DNA of 64,000 nucleotides, from contig NZ_LT629749.1 in the NCBI RefSeq assembly GCF_900105065.1, forward strand, positions 3,906,001-3,970,000. The letters run 5' to 3'. This document shows, one piece after another, positions 24,001 through 36,000 of the stretch. Source of the DNA: Friedmanniella luteola (GTDB lineage: Bacteria > Actinomycetota > Actinomycetes > Propionibacteriales > Propionibacteriaceae). Both the position numbers and the translations under genes were made by a program. The notes beneath the pieces were generated by a model, which worked only from the letters and a program-made list of their open reading frames with translations, searched no databases and was not told the origin of the DNA. Each line of letters begins with the position of its first letter. The first letter of the stretch is position 1.

Positions 24001-27000
24001 AGCGGACCTGGTCGTCCTGCTGCGCGCAGACCCCCTGGCTGGCGGTGACGGTGACGGGGCCGACACCGGCGGGGAGCGCGTCGGTCAGCACGACGCCCTG
24101 GGCGTCGGACGGGCCGTCGTTGGTCAGCACCAGCCGCCACGCGAGCGGGGTGCCGGCGCTGGCCGTCGCCGGCCCCGTCTTGCTCAGGGTCAGGTCCGCC
24201 TGCCCGGCGACGGGGGCCGCCCGGGTCGCGGTGTTGTCGCCGGCCACGACCATCGGCGTCAAGGAGCTCGCGACGGCGCTCAGGTCCAGCGTGTCCACGG
24301 AGACGCCAGGGGCCACCGCGAGCGGGACGGTGACGGCGACGTCGGCCCCCGGCGCGAGGGCCGGGACGGTGCAGCGGAGCGTGCGGCCGACCAGCGTGCA
24401 GGTGGCCCCGTCCCCGGTCGCGTCGGCGGCCAGGGTCAGGCCTTCGGGCAGCGTGGTGCTCAGCACCACCCGGTCCGCGGTCGACGGGCCGGCGTTGCGG
24501 ACGCCCACGACGAGGGTGGCGCCGGTGCCCGGCACCAGGGTGCCCGGGCGCAGGTCGAGCGTGGTGACCAGGTCCGAGGCCCGACCGACCGCGGTCGTCC
24601 AGGTCGCCGTGTCGTCCACGGAGCTGGGGTCGGCGGTCGGGCTGGTGACGGTGGCAGCCGTGTCCAGCTCCCCGCCGGCGAAGGCCGGGTCCAGGGTGCC
24701 GGTCACCACGACCGTCACCGTCGCGCCCGGGGCCAGGTCGCCCAGCAGGCAGCTGACGTCAGGGCGGCAGCGCGCGTCGTCGACGGCGACGTCGCGCACC
24801 CCCGCCGGCAGCAGCTGGGCGAGGTCGACGTCCCGGGCGGTCGACGGGCCGGCGTTGCGGACCACGAGGGTCCAGCGCAGCGGGCCGCCGGCGGTCGCCG
24901 TGGCCGGGCCGGTGAGGGCGACGGACACGGCCGCGGACTCGCCCACCGAGGCGTCGGCCGAGCCGGCGTCGTTCCCCGGGTCGGGGTCCGGCGTCGCGGA
25001 GGTGACGCGCGCGGTGTTGGTGAGCCGCTCGTCGAAGGTCTGGGTGACGACGCCGCCGACGGTGACGACCGCCTCGGCCCCGTCCGCGAGGGTGCCGAGG
25101 TCGCAGCGGACGCCCGGCCCCACCACGGTGCAGGTCCCGGCGTCCGAGCCGGCCGTCACCGCGCGCACCTGGCTGGGCACGACGTCGGTGAGGACGACCC
25201 CGGTCGCGTCGGAGGGGCCGTCGTTGGTGACGACGACCGTGAAGGTGATCGGCTCCCCCGCCACCGGGAGGCCTGAGGTCAGCGCCTTGCCCACCCGCAG
25301 GTCGGCGGAGGCGCCCACCTCGGCGTCGCTGGTCGCGCTGCTGCCGCCCGGCACCGGGTCGGGTGTGCTGGTGGTCGCGCTCGCGGTGTTGCGGAGCCCG
25401 GTGTCGGGGTAGGCCGGGTCCAGGGTGCCGGTCACGCGCACCTGGACCGTCCCGCCGGGCGCCAGCTGGTCGCGGGTGCAGCGGAGGGTGCCGTCGGCGA
25501 CGGCGCAGTCCGCGTCGCCCGAGGTGGCGGTGGCCGGGCGGACCCCGGCCGGGAGCGCGTCGGTCAGCACCACGTCCCGGGCGGTCGAAGGGCCGGGGTT
25601 GGTGAGCACGAGCGACCAGGTGACGGCCCGGCCCGCGACGACCGCGCCCTCGACGCGCTTGGTCAGGGCCAGGTCGGCGGCGCGGCCGACGGTGGTGCTG
25701 CCGGTCGCGGTCAGGTCGGCGGTGTCGGGGTCGGCCGTGGTGGCCGCGGCGGTCGCCGTGGCCGGCAGGGCCGTGGCGAGTGAGGCCGGGTCGAGCTGGC
25801 CGGTCACGACGAGCACGCGCTGCTCACCGGCGGGCAGCGCACCGAGGGCGCAGAGGGTCCCGTCGGCGGTCACCGGGCACCCGGTGCCGTCGACGACGGC
25901 GGTCAGGCCGAGCAGCCCCGGCGGCAGGGCCAGCCGGGTGGTCGCCCCGGCCGCGTCGCTCGGGCCGTCGTTGCGCACGGTCACCCGCCAGGTGAGCTGC
26001 TCCCCGGCCAGCACCCTGGTGGGCGCGTCGAGAGCCACGGAGAGGTCCGCGCTGCGGCCGAGCGGGGTGCTCAGCCGGCTGTCGTTGTCGTTCGGGGTCC
26101 GCTCCTGCGTGACCGCGGTGGCGACGGCCCGGTTGACGAGGTCGCCCCCGGCCGAGCCGGCCGTCGGCCGGCCGACCAGCGTGAGCACGGCACTGCTGCC
26201 CGTCGCCAGCGTGCCGACGTCGCAGGTCACGGAGCCGTCGAGCGTGCGGCAGTCGCCACTCCGGTCCAGGGTCGCCGAGGTGACGTCGACACCCACCGGC
26301 ACGGTGTCGGTGAGGACCACCCCGCGGGCCTGGGACGGGCCCGTGTTCCGGACGGTGACGGTCCAGGTCACCGGGGCGCCGGCGACGGCCGGCGTCGGGG
26401 TGGCCGACTGCTCGACGACGAGGTCGGCCGCCCCCTGCAGCGGGGTGCGGACCTGGTCGCTGTTGTCGGCCGCGTCGGGGTCGACCGAGCCGGTGGAGCC
26501 GACGGAGGCGGCGTTGGTCAGCGCCGCGTCGAGGGTGTCGGCGTCGACCCGGCCCGTGATGCTGGCGGCGACGGTCTGGTCGGCCCGCACGACGTCGAGG
26601 GTGCAGACCAGCGGCCGCACGTCGAGCGGCGCACAGCTGCCGCCCGGGACGGAGGCGGCGGTGACGGCGACCGAGGCCGGCAGCGTGTCGACCAGGCTCA
26701 CGGCACGGGCCGCGGAGGGCCCGTCGTTGGTGACGGCCAGCGTCCAGGTGACCAGCTCACCCGGCACGGCGACCGTGCGGTCCGCGGTCTTGGTCAGCCG
26801 CAGGTCGGCGCGGCTGGCGGCCTCGCCGGCGACCACGGCGCTGTTGTCCCCCGCGTCGGGGTCGGTGGTGTCGGACTGCACGGAGGCGGTGTTGGCGAAG
26901 CCGTCGGGGTCGACGTCGTCGGCCACGACGACCGGGATGGTCACGACGACCGGGGTGCCCCCCGTGGCCGCGAGGTCACCGAGGTCGCAGGCGACGGTCT

Positions 27001-30000
27001 GGCCGCGGACGGCGCAGGTGCCGCTCGTGCTGGTCACCGCGCCGGCCGTCAGGCCGGCCGGCAGCACGTCGGTGACGACGGCGGCGCGGGCCCGGGAGGG
27101 TCCGGCGTTGGCCACGGTGAGCACGAAGGTCGCCGGCGAGCCCGCCTCGAGCGGGTCGGGGCTGACCGTCTTGGTGACCGACAGGTCGGCCGAGCTCGTC
27201 ACCTCGGTGCGGGTCGCGTCCCGGTTGTCGGCCGGCTGGACGTCCGTCGCGGCCGAGCTGACGGTGGCGACGTTCTCCAGGGTGCCGGCCGGCTGGCCGG
27301 CGTCGACGACCCCGGTCACCTGCACGGTGACGGCGTCGTCCGGGTCCAACGCGCCCACGGCGCACCGGATCCCGGCGCCCTCGACGGTGCAGCTGACCCC
27401 GCCCTCCGGCGAGCCCGCGGCGATCCCGCCGACCCCGGCGGGGAGGGTGTCGAGGACGACGACGTCCCGGGCCTGCGACGGCCCGTCGTTGCTGACCTCC
27501 AGCTCCCAGGCCACGGCCTCACCGGCCGTGGCGGCGGCGGGGCCGGTCTTGACCAGCGCCAGGTCGGCCTCCGGGCGGACGAGGGACACCGCGGTCGCCG
27601 CGTTGTCGCCGCTGTCGGGGTCGGGGGTCGTCGCGGTGACCCGGGCCGTGGTGGCCAGCTCGGGGTCGGCCAGGTCGGCGGCCACCCGGCCGGTGACGAC
27701 GAGGGTGACCGCGTTCTGGTCGCCCACGTCGAGGCTGCCGAGGTCGCAGCTGAGGGTGGGGCCGTCGGTGCAGCGGACCCCGGCCGGGGCGCTCACCCGA
27801 GCGCCCGTGACGCCCGTCGGCAGGGCGTCGGTGACGACGACGCCGCGGGCCAGGGACGGCCCGAGGTTGGTGACGGTCACGGTCCACGAGACGTCCTCGC
27901 CCGGGACGACGGTGTCCGGCCCGTCGAGGACCAGGGCGACACCGCCGGCCTGCTGCACCGCCACCGGGGCGCTCGCGCGGTCGTCCCCCGGGTCCGGGTC
28001 GGGGGTGCTGGTGCTCACCCGGGCGGTGTCCACCACGGCGTCGCCCGCGAACGCGGCGGGCACGGTCCCCCGCACCGTGAACACCAGGGCCTGGTCGGTA
28101 CCCGGCCGGAGGTCGCCGATCGTGCACGTGGTCCCGGAGCAGGTCACCCCGTCCGCGGGCACCAGCGTGAACCCGCGGACGTCGTCCGGCAGCGGGTTGG
28201 TCAGCACCACGTCCCGCGCGGTCGAGGGGCCGGTGCTGCTGACGGTCACGGTCCAGCCGACGGGACCGCCGGCGACCGTGCTGGTGGGGGTGGCCACCGT
28301 GGTGACGGTGACGTCGGCCTCGGCGACGACCCGGGTCTCGGAGGAGGCGCTGCGCCCGTCCGGGGTGGGGTCGTCGGCGACGTCGCCGTCCGGGTCGGCG
28401 GTCGGCGAGCTGACCGTGGCGCGCGCGACGACGGGACCCGCCGGGTAGGAGGGGTCGAGGACACCGCTGGTGCCGACGGTGACGCGGACCGCCTGGCCGG
28501 CGGCCACGACGCCCAGGGTGCAGGTCACGGTGACGCCGGACTGGGTGCAGCTGCCCTGGGTGCTGGCGAGGCTGACCCGGCCGACGCCGGCCGGCAGCGT
28601 CTGGGTGATCACCGTCGCCTGGGCGTCGGAGGGCCCGTCGTTCGCCAGGTCCAGCGTCCAGCTGAGCGGGGTGCCGGCCCGCACCTCGTCGGGGGCGCTG
28701 CTCAGCAGGGTCAGGTCGGCCCGGCCACGGACCGGGAGGGTCACCGCGTCCGTGTTGTCCTGCGCGTCCGGGTCGGGTGTGGCGCTGGTCGCGCTGGCGC
28801 TGTCGGCCACCGTGGCGCCCGTGAACGAGGCGCCCACGGTCACCGGCAGCGTGAGGACGAGCGCACCGCCGGGCTCGAGCTGGTCGAGCTCGCAGGTCAC
28901 GGTGCGGCCGGTGGTGGTGCACGCTCCGGCGCTGGAGGTCGGGTCCCCGGCCAGCGCCAGGCCCTCGGGGAGCGTGTCGGTCGCCGAGACCTGGCGCGCG
29001 GTCGAGGGGCCGTCGTTGCGCACGGTGACGGTGAGCGTGGCACCGCGACCCGGGGTCAGCTGTGCGACGTCGCTGGCGGTGGTCACGACGAGGTCGGCCG
29101 TGCGCGTGACCTCGGTGACGACCCGGCTGGTGTTGTCGGTGGTGTCGAGGTCGGCGGTGTCGGAGGTCAGCACCGCCGTGCTGTTGAGGCTGGTCGCCGA
29201 GCTGTCGGCGGGGACCAGCCCGCTGACGACGATCGTGCGGCTGGCGTCGGCAGCGAGGTCGCCGATCGGGCACTGGCCGTCCGGGGTGCAGGGGTCGTAC
29301 GCCGACTCGACGCGGACGTCGGTCACGCCGGCCGGCAGCAGCCCGAGCAGCCGGACGCCGCGGGCGTCGGAGGGCCCGTCGTTGGTGACGGTGACGGTGA
29401 ACCTGACCCGCTCACCGGCGACGACGCGGTCCGGCCCGGTCAGCACGACCGACAGCTCCGCCTGCTCGTCGGCGGTGGTGGCGACCCGGGCGGTGTTGTC
29501 GGCGAGGTCGGGGTCGGGGGTCGAGCTCTCGACGGCGGCGACGCTGCTGAGCTCCCCGCTGAAGTCGGCCGCCAGCACGCCGCCGAGGTCGATCCGGGCC
29601 TCGGCGCCGGGGGCCAGCTCGGGGACGGTGCAGAGGAGGTCACGGCCGGTGAGGGTGCACGTGCCCGAGGTGCTGACGACCGTGGGGTCCTCGATGTCGA
29701 CGGGCAGGATCGAGCGGACCGCCACGGCGCGGGCCACGGACGGGCCCGCGTTGCGGACCAGCAGGCTGCTGCTGATCGGCTGGCCGGCCACCGGGCGACC
29801 GCTGCCGATGAGCTGGGCGATCGAGAGGTTGGCGCTCTGGCCCACCGGCGTGCTGGAGGACGCGGCGTTGCCGGTCAGGTCGGGGTCGGGGGTGCCCGCC
29901 CGGACGGTGGCGGAGTTGACCAGCGCGGCCTGGGTCGCGCCGGCGTCGAGGGTGCCGCGGACCTGGACCCGGATCGGGGTGCCCGGCGTCTGGGTCTCGA

Positions 30001-33000
30001 AGGAGCAGACGAGGACGCTCGTCCCCTCCAGCCGGCAGGTGCCGCCCCCGGCGTCCACCGTGGCCAGGGTCACGCCCTCGGGCAGGGTGTCGGTGAGGAC
30101 CACCTCGCGGGCCACGGAGGGCCCGCCGTCGCGGACCGTGAGCGTCCAGCTGACCGGGCCGCCGGCGGTGAAGGTCTCCGCGCCGGGCGTGCTGGTGACG
30201 GTGAGGTCGGACGAGCGCGCGATGGTCGTCACGAAGGTGGAGCTGAGGTCGGCCGTGTCCGGGTCGGGGGTGTCGGCGGCGACGGTCACCTCGTTGGTCA
30301 GCGTGGCGGCGGTCGTGGCCGGGTCGACCTGCCCGGTCACGGTGATCACCCGTGAACCACCGGCGGTCACGACGCCGAGCGGGCAGAGCAGCTGCTGCCC
30401 GGTGAGCGTGCAGGTGCCGCCGTCGGAGGTGCCGGTGAGGCCGAGCAGGTCGGCCGGCAGGTCGTCGACCACGACGAGACCGGTGCCGTCGGAGGGACCG
30501 TCGTTGGTCACCCGGACCGTCCAGGTGGCGGTCCCGCCGGCGGCGACGACGGCCGGCCCCGTCTGGCTCACGGAGAGGTCGGCGGAGCGGCCGACGCGGG
30601 TGGTGCTGCTGGTGGTGCCGTCCAGCGGGTCGGGGTCGGCGACGGCCGAGGCGACCCGGGCGCTCGCGAGCAGCGCCGTGCCGGCGTAGCCGGGGTTCAC
30701 CCGCGCGACGACGGTGAGGGTGCGGCTCGCCCCGGCGGCGAGGTCGTCGACGGTGCAGGTGGGCGAGGGCGTGCCGGAGCAGCTGCCCGGGCCGTCCAGG
30801 GTGCTGGAGAGGACGGTGACGCCGTCGGGCAGCGCGGTCGTCAGCCGCAGGTCTCGGGCGTCGGACGGGCCCTCGTCGGTGACCCGGAAGGTCCAGGTCA
30901 GCTGCTGCCCGGCCACGACCGACGCGGGGGCGGTGCTGGTCAGGGCCAGGTCGGCCGAGGCGGTCGCCGGCGTGGTGACGGAGGTGGTGTTGTCGTCGGG
31001 GTCCGGGTCGGTCGTGGTCGAGCTGACCGTCGCCTCGTTGGTGAGGTCGGTGACCGTCGAGCCGGCAGCCAGCAGGCCGCTGACCGTCACGGTGACGGTC
31101 GCGCCGACGGCGACGTCGCCGAGCACGCACTCCACGGCGTCGGCGGCCACCGGGCACGAGCCCTGGCCGGCCTCGGCGCCGGTGAAGGCGACCCCGGCCG
31201 GGGCGGCGTCCCGCACCCGCACGTCGCGCGCCACGGACGGCCCGTCGTTCTGCACGCTGACCTGCCAGCGCACCTCCTGACCGGGCGTGGGAGGGCCGGA
31301 CAGCAGGCTCTTGCGGACGGACAGGTCGGCCCGGCTGCCGACGGCGCTGCTCACCGTGGCGGTGGCGGGCGTCGGGTCGGTGGCCGACGCGCTCGCCGTG
31401 GCGGTGTTCACCACCGGCTGGCCGGTGGGCTGGTCGACCGGCACGCCGAGGGTCAGGGTGACGGTGACCGAGCCGCCGACGTCGAGGGTGCCCCAGCTGC
31501 AGGTGACCTGGTCGTCGTCGGCCGGGGTCTGGGTGAGCGGGTCGTAGACGCAGCTGCCGTCGCCGGACGCGTCGACCCGGCCGAAGGTCAGCCGGTCGGG
31601 CAGGACGTCGGTGAGGATCACGTCGCGGGCCTGCGAGGGCCCGTCGTTGCTGAGCACCATCCGGTAGGTGACCGGCTGGCCGGCGACCACCGGCCCGCTG
31701 GTCACCTGCTTGGTGAGCTGCAGGTCGTTCTGGCCGCTGACCGGCTGCTCCAGGCTGGCCGTGTCGTTGCGGGCGGTGGGGTCGGCCGTGTCGGAGGCGA
31801 CCCGCACGGTGTTGCGCACCGCGCGCCCGGCGGAAGTGGCGGCCAGCCGGGTCGTCAGCTGCACGACGACCACGGCCCCGGGCTCGACGGCGCCGAGGTC
31901 GCAGGTGACGTCGGAGCCGTCGGCGCTGCAGGTGCCGGCCGGGTTGACGGCGGAGACGAAGGTCAGCCCGTCGGGCAGGCTGTCGACCACCCGGACGGCC
32001 CGGGCGCGCGACGGGCCGGCGTTGCTGACGGTGACGACGTAGGTCTCCTGGCCGCCGGCGATGGGGGAGCTGCTGCGCGCGGTCTTGGTCACGGCGAGGT
32101 CGGCGCTGGTGACGACGGAGCTCGTCACGCGGGCGGCTCGGGTGTCGGGGTCCTGGTCGCCGGTGGGCGAGCTGAGGGTGCCGCGGGCGGTGAGGCTGCT
32201 GCCGTCGGCCAGACCGGGGTCGACCTGGGTGTCCACCGAGACCGAGGCGCCGGCGCCCGGCGCCAGGTCGCCCAGGGTGCAGCGCACCTGGTCGAGCGCG
32301 GCGGCGACGGTGCAGGTGACGCCGGGCGGGGCGGCGATGCCGCCGGCCAGCACCCGCACCCCGGCGGGCAGCACCTGGTCGAGGACGACGGCCGTGGCCA
32401 GGGACGGCCCGACGTTCACGGCCCCGAAGGTGTACCGCAGCGTGGAGCCCGCGGTCACGGGTTCCGGCGCCGCGGTCGCGGTGAGCCGGAGGTCGGCGGA
32501 CTGGACCACCGGGGTCGTCGTGGTGTCGCTGTTGTTCCCCGCAGCGGGGTCGGGCACGGCCGAGCCGACGGTGACGGTGCTGGAGCGACTGCCGGTGGCG
32601 TCGGCGGCGACCGCGACGGCCACCCGGACGGTCAGGGTGCCGCCCGGCGACAGCCGGTCGACGCCGCAGCGGACGATCTGCCCCTCGACGGTGCACGACC
32701 CGGTGCTCGGCGCGACCGAGACCACGGTCAGCCCGGCCGGCACGGTGTCGGTGAGGGTGACGCCGGTCGCGTCGGACGGCCCGGCGTTGGCGGCGGTGAG
32801 GGTGTAGGTGGCGGTGCCGCCCGCGACGAGGACGTCGGTCGAGAGGCTGCTGGTGGCCCGGACGTCGGCCGCGGTGACCACCTCGAGGGCGGCGACGGAG
32901 GCGTTGTCGGCCTGGTTGGGGTCCGGCGTCGTGGCGCCGATCGAGGCGGTGCCGGAGATGGTGCCCGCGGGGGTGCTGGGCAGCACGCGGGCGCGGAAGG

Positions 33001-36000
33001 TCAGGTTCGCCGTGCTGCCGACGGGGAGCGTGCCGATGGCGCAGGAGACGGTGCGCCCGGTGACCGTGCACACGCCCCCACTGGACCCCGGTACGGGCTC
33101 CAGGCCGTCGGGCACCTGGCCGGTGACGACCACGTTCCGCGCGGTCGAGGGGCCGGCGTTGTTCACGGTGACCCGGTAGCCGGCCTCCTCACCGGCACGG
33201 ACGGTCGGGGTGGTGGCCACCATGGTGACGCCGACGTCGGCGGAGCGGGCGATCTCCGTGGTCGAGGTCGCCGTGTTGTTGGAGGTCGTGGGGTCGGTCG
33301 GCGTGGTCGCGCGGACCGAGGCCGTGTTGGCGGTGCTGCGGTCGACCAGGTCGGCGTTCACCCGCCCCACCAGGGTGATGGTCGCGCTGGCACCGCCGGC
33401 CAGCGTGCCCACCGTGCAGGCGACGGCCTGGCCCGTGGCGGTGCAGCTGCCGCCGCCGGGGACGGTGGAGCTGGCGTAGGTCACGCCGGTGGGCAGGGTG
33501 TCGTCCACCACGACGCCCGTCGCCGCGGACGGCCCGGCGTTGCTGGCGGTCAGCGTGTAGGTGACGTCACGACCCGGCACGACGGGCGACGGGCTGGTGG
33601 TCTTGGTCAGCGCCAGGTCCGCGCTGGAGGCGGTCGAGCTGACGAAGGTGGCGGTGTTGTTGGTCTCCGCCGGGTCGGTGGTGGCGGCGGTGGCGACCGC
33701 GGTGTTGCTCAGGCCGCCGGCGGGCGCGGTCTGCGGGGTCGTCACGGTCACCGTCCGGCTGTCGCCGGCCCCGACGTCGAGGGTGCCCATAGGGCAGGTC
33801 ACCGTCCGGCCCGAGGCCGTGCAGCCGGTCGAGGCGCTGACGAAGGTGGTTCCCGTCGGCAGGGTGTCGGTGACCACGACGCCGCGGGCCTGCGACGGTC
33901 CGGCGTTGGCCGCGGTGAGGGTGTAGGTCAGGTTGCTGCCCAGCTGCACCGGGTTCGGGGCCGCGGACTTCGTGAGCGAGACGTCCGCGCGGGTGACGAC
34001 CGTGATGTCGGTGGACGCTGCGTCGTTCGTGGTGACGGCCTGGGCGGTGGTCGTGGTCGCCCGGGCGGTGTTGGTGACGGTGCCGGCGTCACGGCTCGCG
34101 TCGACGCGCACCGACAGGGTGAGCCGGACGGTGGACCCCGGTGTGATGGTGCCGAGGTCGCAGGCCAGCGGCGACCCGGCGGCGCAGGTGCCCTGGGTGG
34201 GCGTCACCTGGAGCAGGGTGAGCCCGGCGGGGACGGCGTCGGCCAGCGTGACGCCGCGCGCGTCGGTGGCGCCGGTGTTGGCCACGGTCACGGTGTAGGT
34301 GAGCGTGCCGCCGGCGGGGACCGTCGTCGGGTTGGCCGTCTGGGTGACCGCGAGGTCGGCGTTCTGGGTGACGGCCGTGGTCGCGGTCGCGCTGTTGTTG
34401 GCCGGCGTCGCGTCGGGCGTCGCCGAGGTGACGCTGGCGGAGTTGTCCAGGGAGGTGGCGGTCGACGAGGCGGCCACCGTCGCCCGGAGGGTCACGGTCG
34501 CGGTGGCCGCCGGGGCCAGCGTCCCGACGGTGCAGATGACCGTCTGGCCGCTGGCCGAGCAGGTGCCCTGGCTGGGGTCGGTGCTGACCAGCGTGGTGCC
34601 CAGCGGCAACGTGTCGGTGATCGTCGTCGACGTGGCCGACGAGGGGCCGGCGTTGAGCGCGGTGAGGGTGTAGACCACCTGGTTCCCGGCCGCCACGCTG
34701 GCCGGCCCGGTCTTGGTCAGCCGCAGGTCGGCGTCGCGCGTGACGGTGGTGCTGGCCGTCGCCGTGTTGTTGGTCGCGACGTCGTCGGTCGTCGACGCGG
34801 CCACGCTCGCGGTGTTGACCAGCGTGCCGGCGGCGGTCCCCGCGCCGACGTCCACGATCACCGGGATGCTGACCGCGGCGCCGTTGGCCAGGGTCGCGGT
34901 CGAGCAGGTGACCGTCTGGCCGCTGGAGGTGCAGGTCGTGCCGGAGGGCGGCGCCGAGGAGAGGTAGCTGACGCCCGTCGGCAGGGTGTCGGTCGTCACC
35001 ACCCCGGTCGCGGTGTTCGGCCCGTTGTTGGTGACGCCGAGGGCGTAGGTGACCCGTGAGCCGGCGGTCTGGCTGGTGGGCGTGGACGTCTTCGTCAGGG
35101 CCAGGTCGGCGATCTCCTGGACGGGGGTGCTGACCGTGTTGGTGGTGAAGGTGTAGCTGTTGCCGAGGGTGACGGCCCGGTAGTCGAGCAGGGCACCGTT
35201 GACGACGGTGGTGCCCGCGGCCGGCCGCTCGACGCGGGCGCGGAAGGTGACGGCGGTGCTGCCGTTCACCGCGACCGTGCCGCCGGCGGTGGCACTGGCC
35301 CCGGTGCCCAGCCGGACCCGCACCAGCCGGTCGGCCGCGACGTACTCCGCGACGTCGTCCCCGGTCGCGTCCGTCTTCGGGGTGGTGGAGGCGTTGGCCC
35401 CGCTGACCACGGTGGTGCTGCCCGGCACGTAGCTGACGCCGGCCGGCAGGGTGTCGCGGGCGACCACGTCGGCGGCGGTGTCCTGGCCGGAGTTGGTGAA
35501 GCTCAGCCGGTACTCCAAGGTGTCCCCGACCTGGGCCGGGGCGTTGCCGCTGAGGTTGGTGACGGTCTTGCTGACGCCCGCGAAGGACGGCGTGTAGAGG
35601 TCGATCTCCGTGGTCAGCAGGCCCAGGTAGATGTAGTCACCGGTGGTGCTGACGCTGACGGTGGCCGAGGTGGCCCCGTTGGGCAGCACGCCGTTGGCGC
35701 TGATCCGACCCATGTCGACGCCGAAGTTGTTGGTCGCGCTCGGGTTCCGGGCGCTGATGCTGGTGCCGTAGTTGGAGATGGCGGAGTCGAAGGAGTTGTT
35801 CGCGGGCCGCGCGGCGTCGGACAGGGTGGTGCCGCCGAACTTCAGCACGTCACCGGTCGTGCCCAGGTCGCCCTCCCAGGCGCCCAGGCCCACCGTCGCG
35901 TTGACCGTGCCGGCGGTCGGGGTGATGAAGCCGGAGACGGTGGTCGAGACGGTGGAGTTCGCGGCCGTCTCGGTGGTGATGTCGGCGAAGCCCTCGAACA

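Noticed and set aside
21602-34967. Long plus-strand open frames (up to about 1,200 codons) opposite the giant gene
   Set aside because: They mirror the DUF11 repeats on the other strand, are Arg/Gly/Val- or Ser/Thr-rich without domains, and have no ribosome-binding sites. They result from high GC and low stop-codon frequency.
21240-35600. Regular periodicity of about 375 bp that might suggest a CRISPR array or satellite
   Set aside because: The period is protein-module length, the units are diverged at DNA level and the frame is open throughout, so it is a coding repeat.
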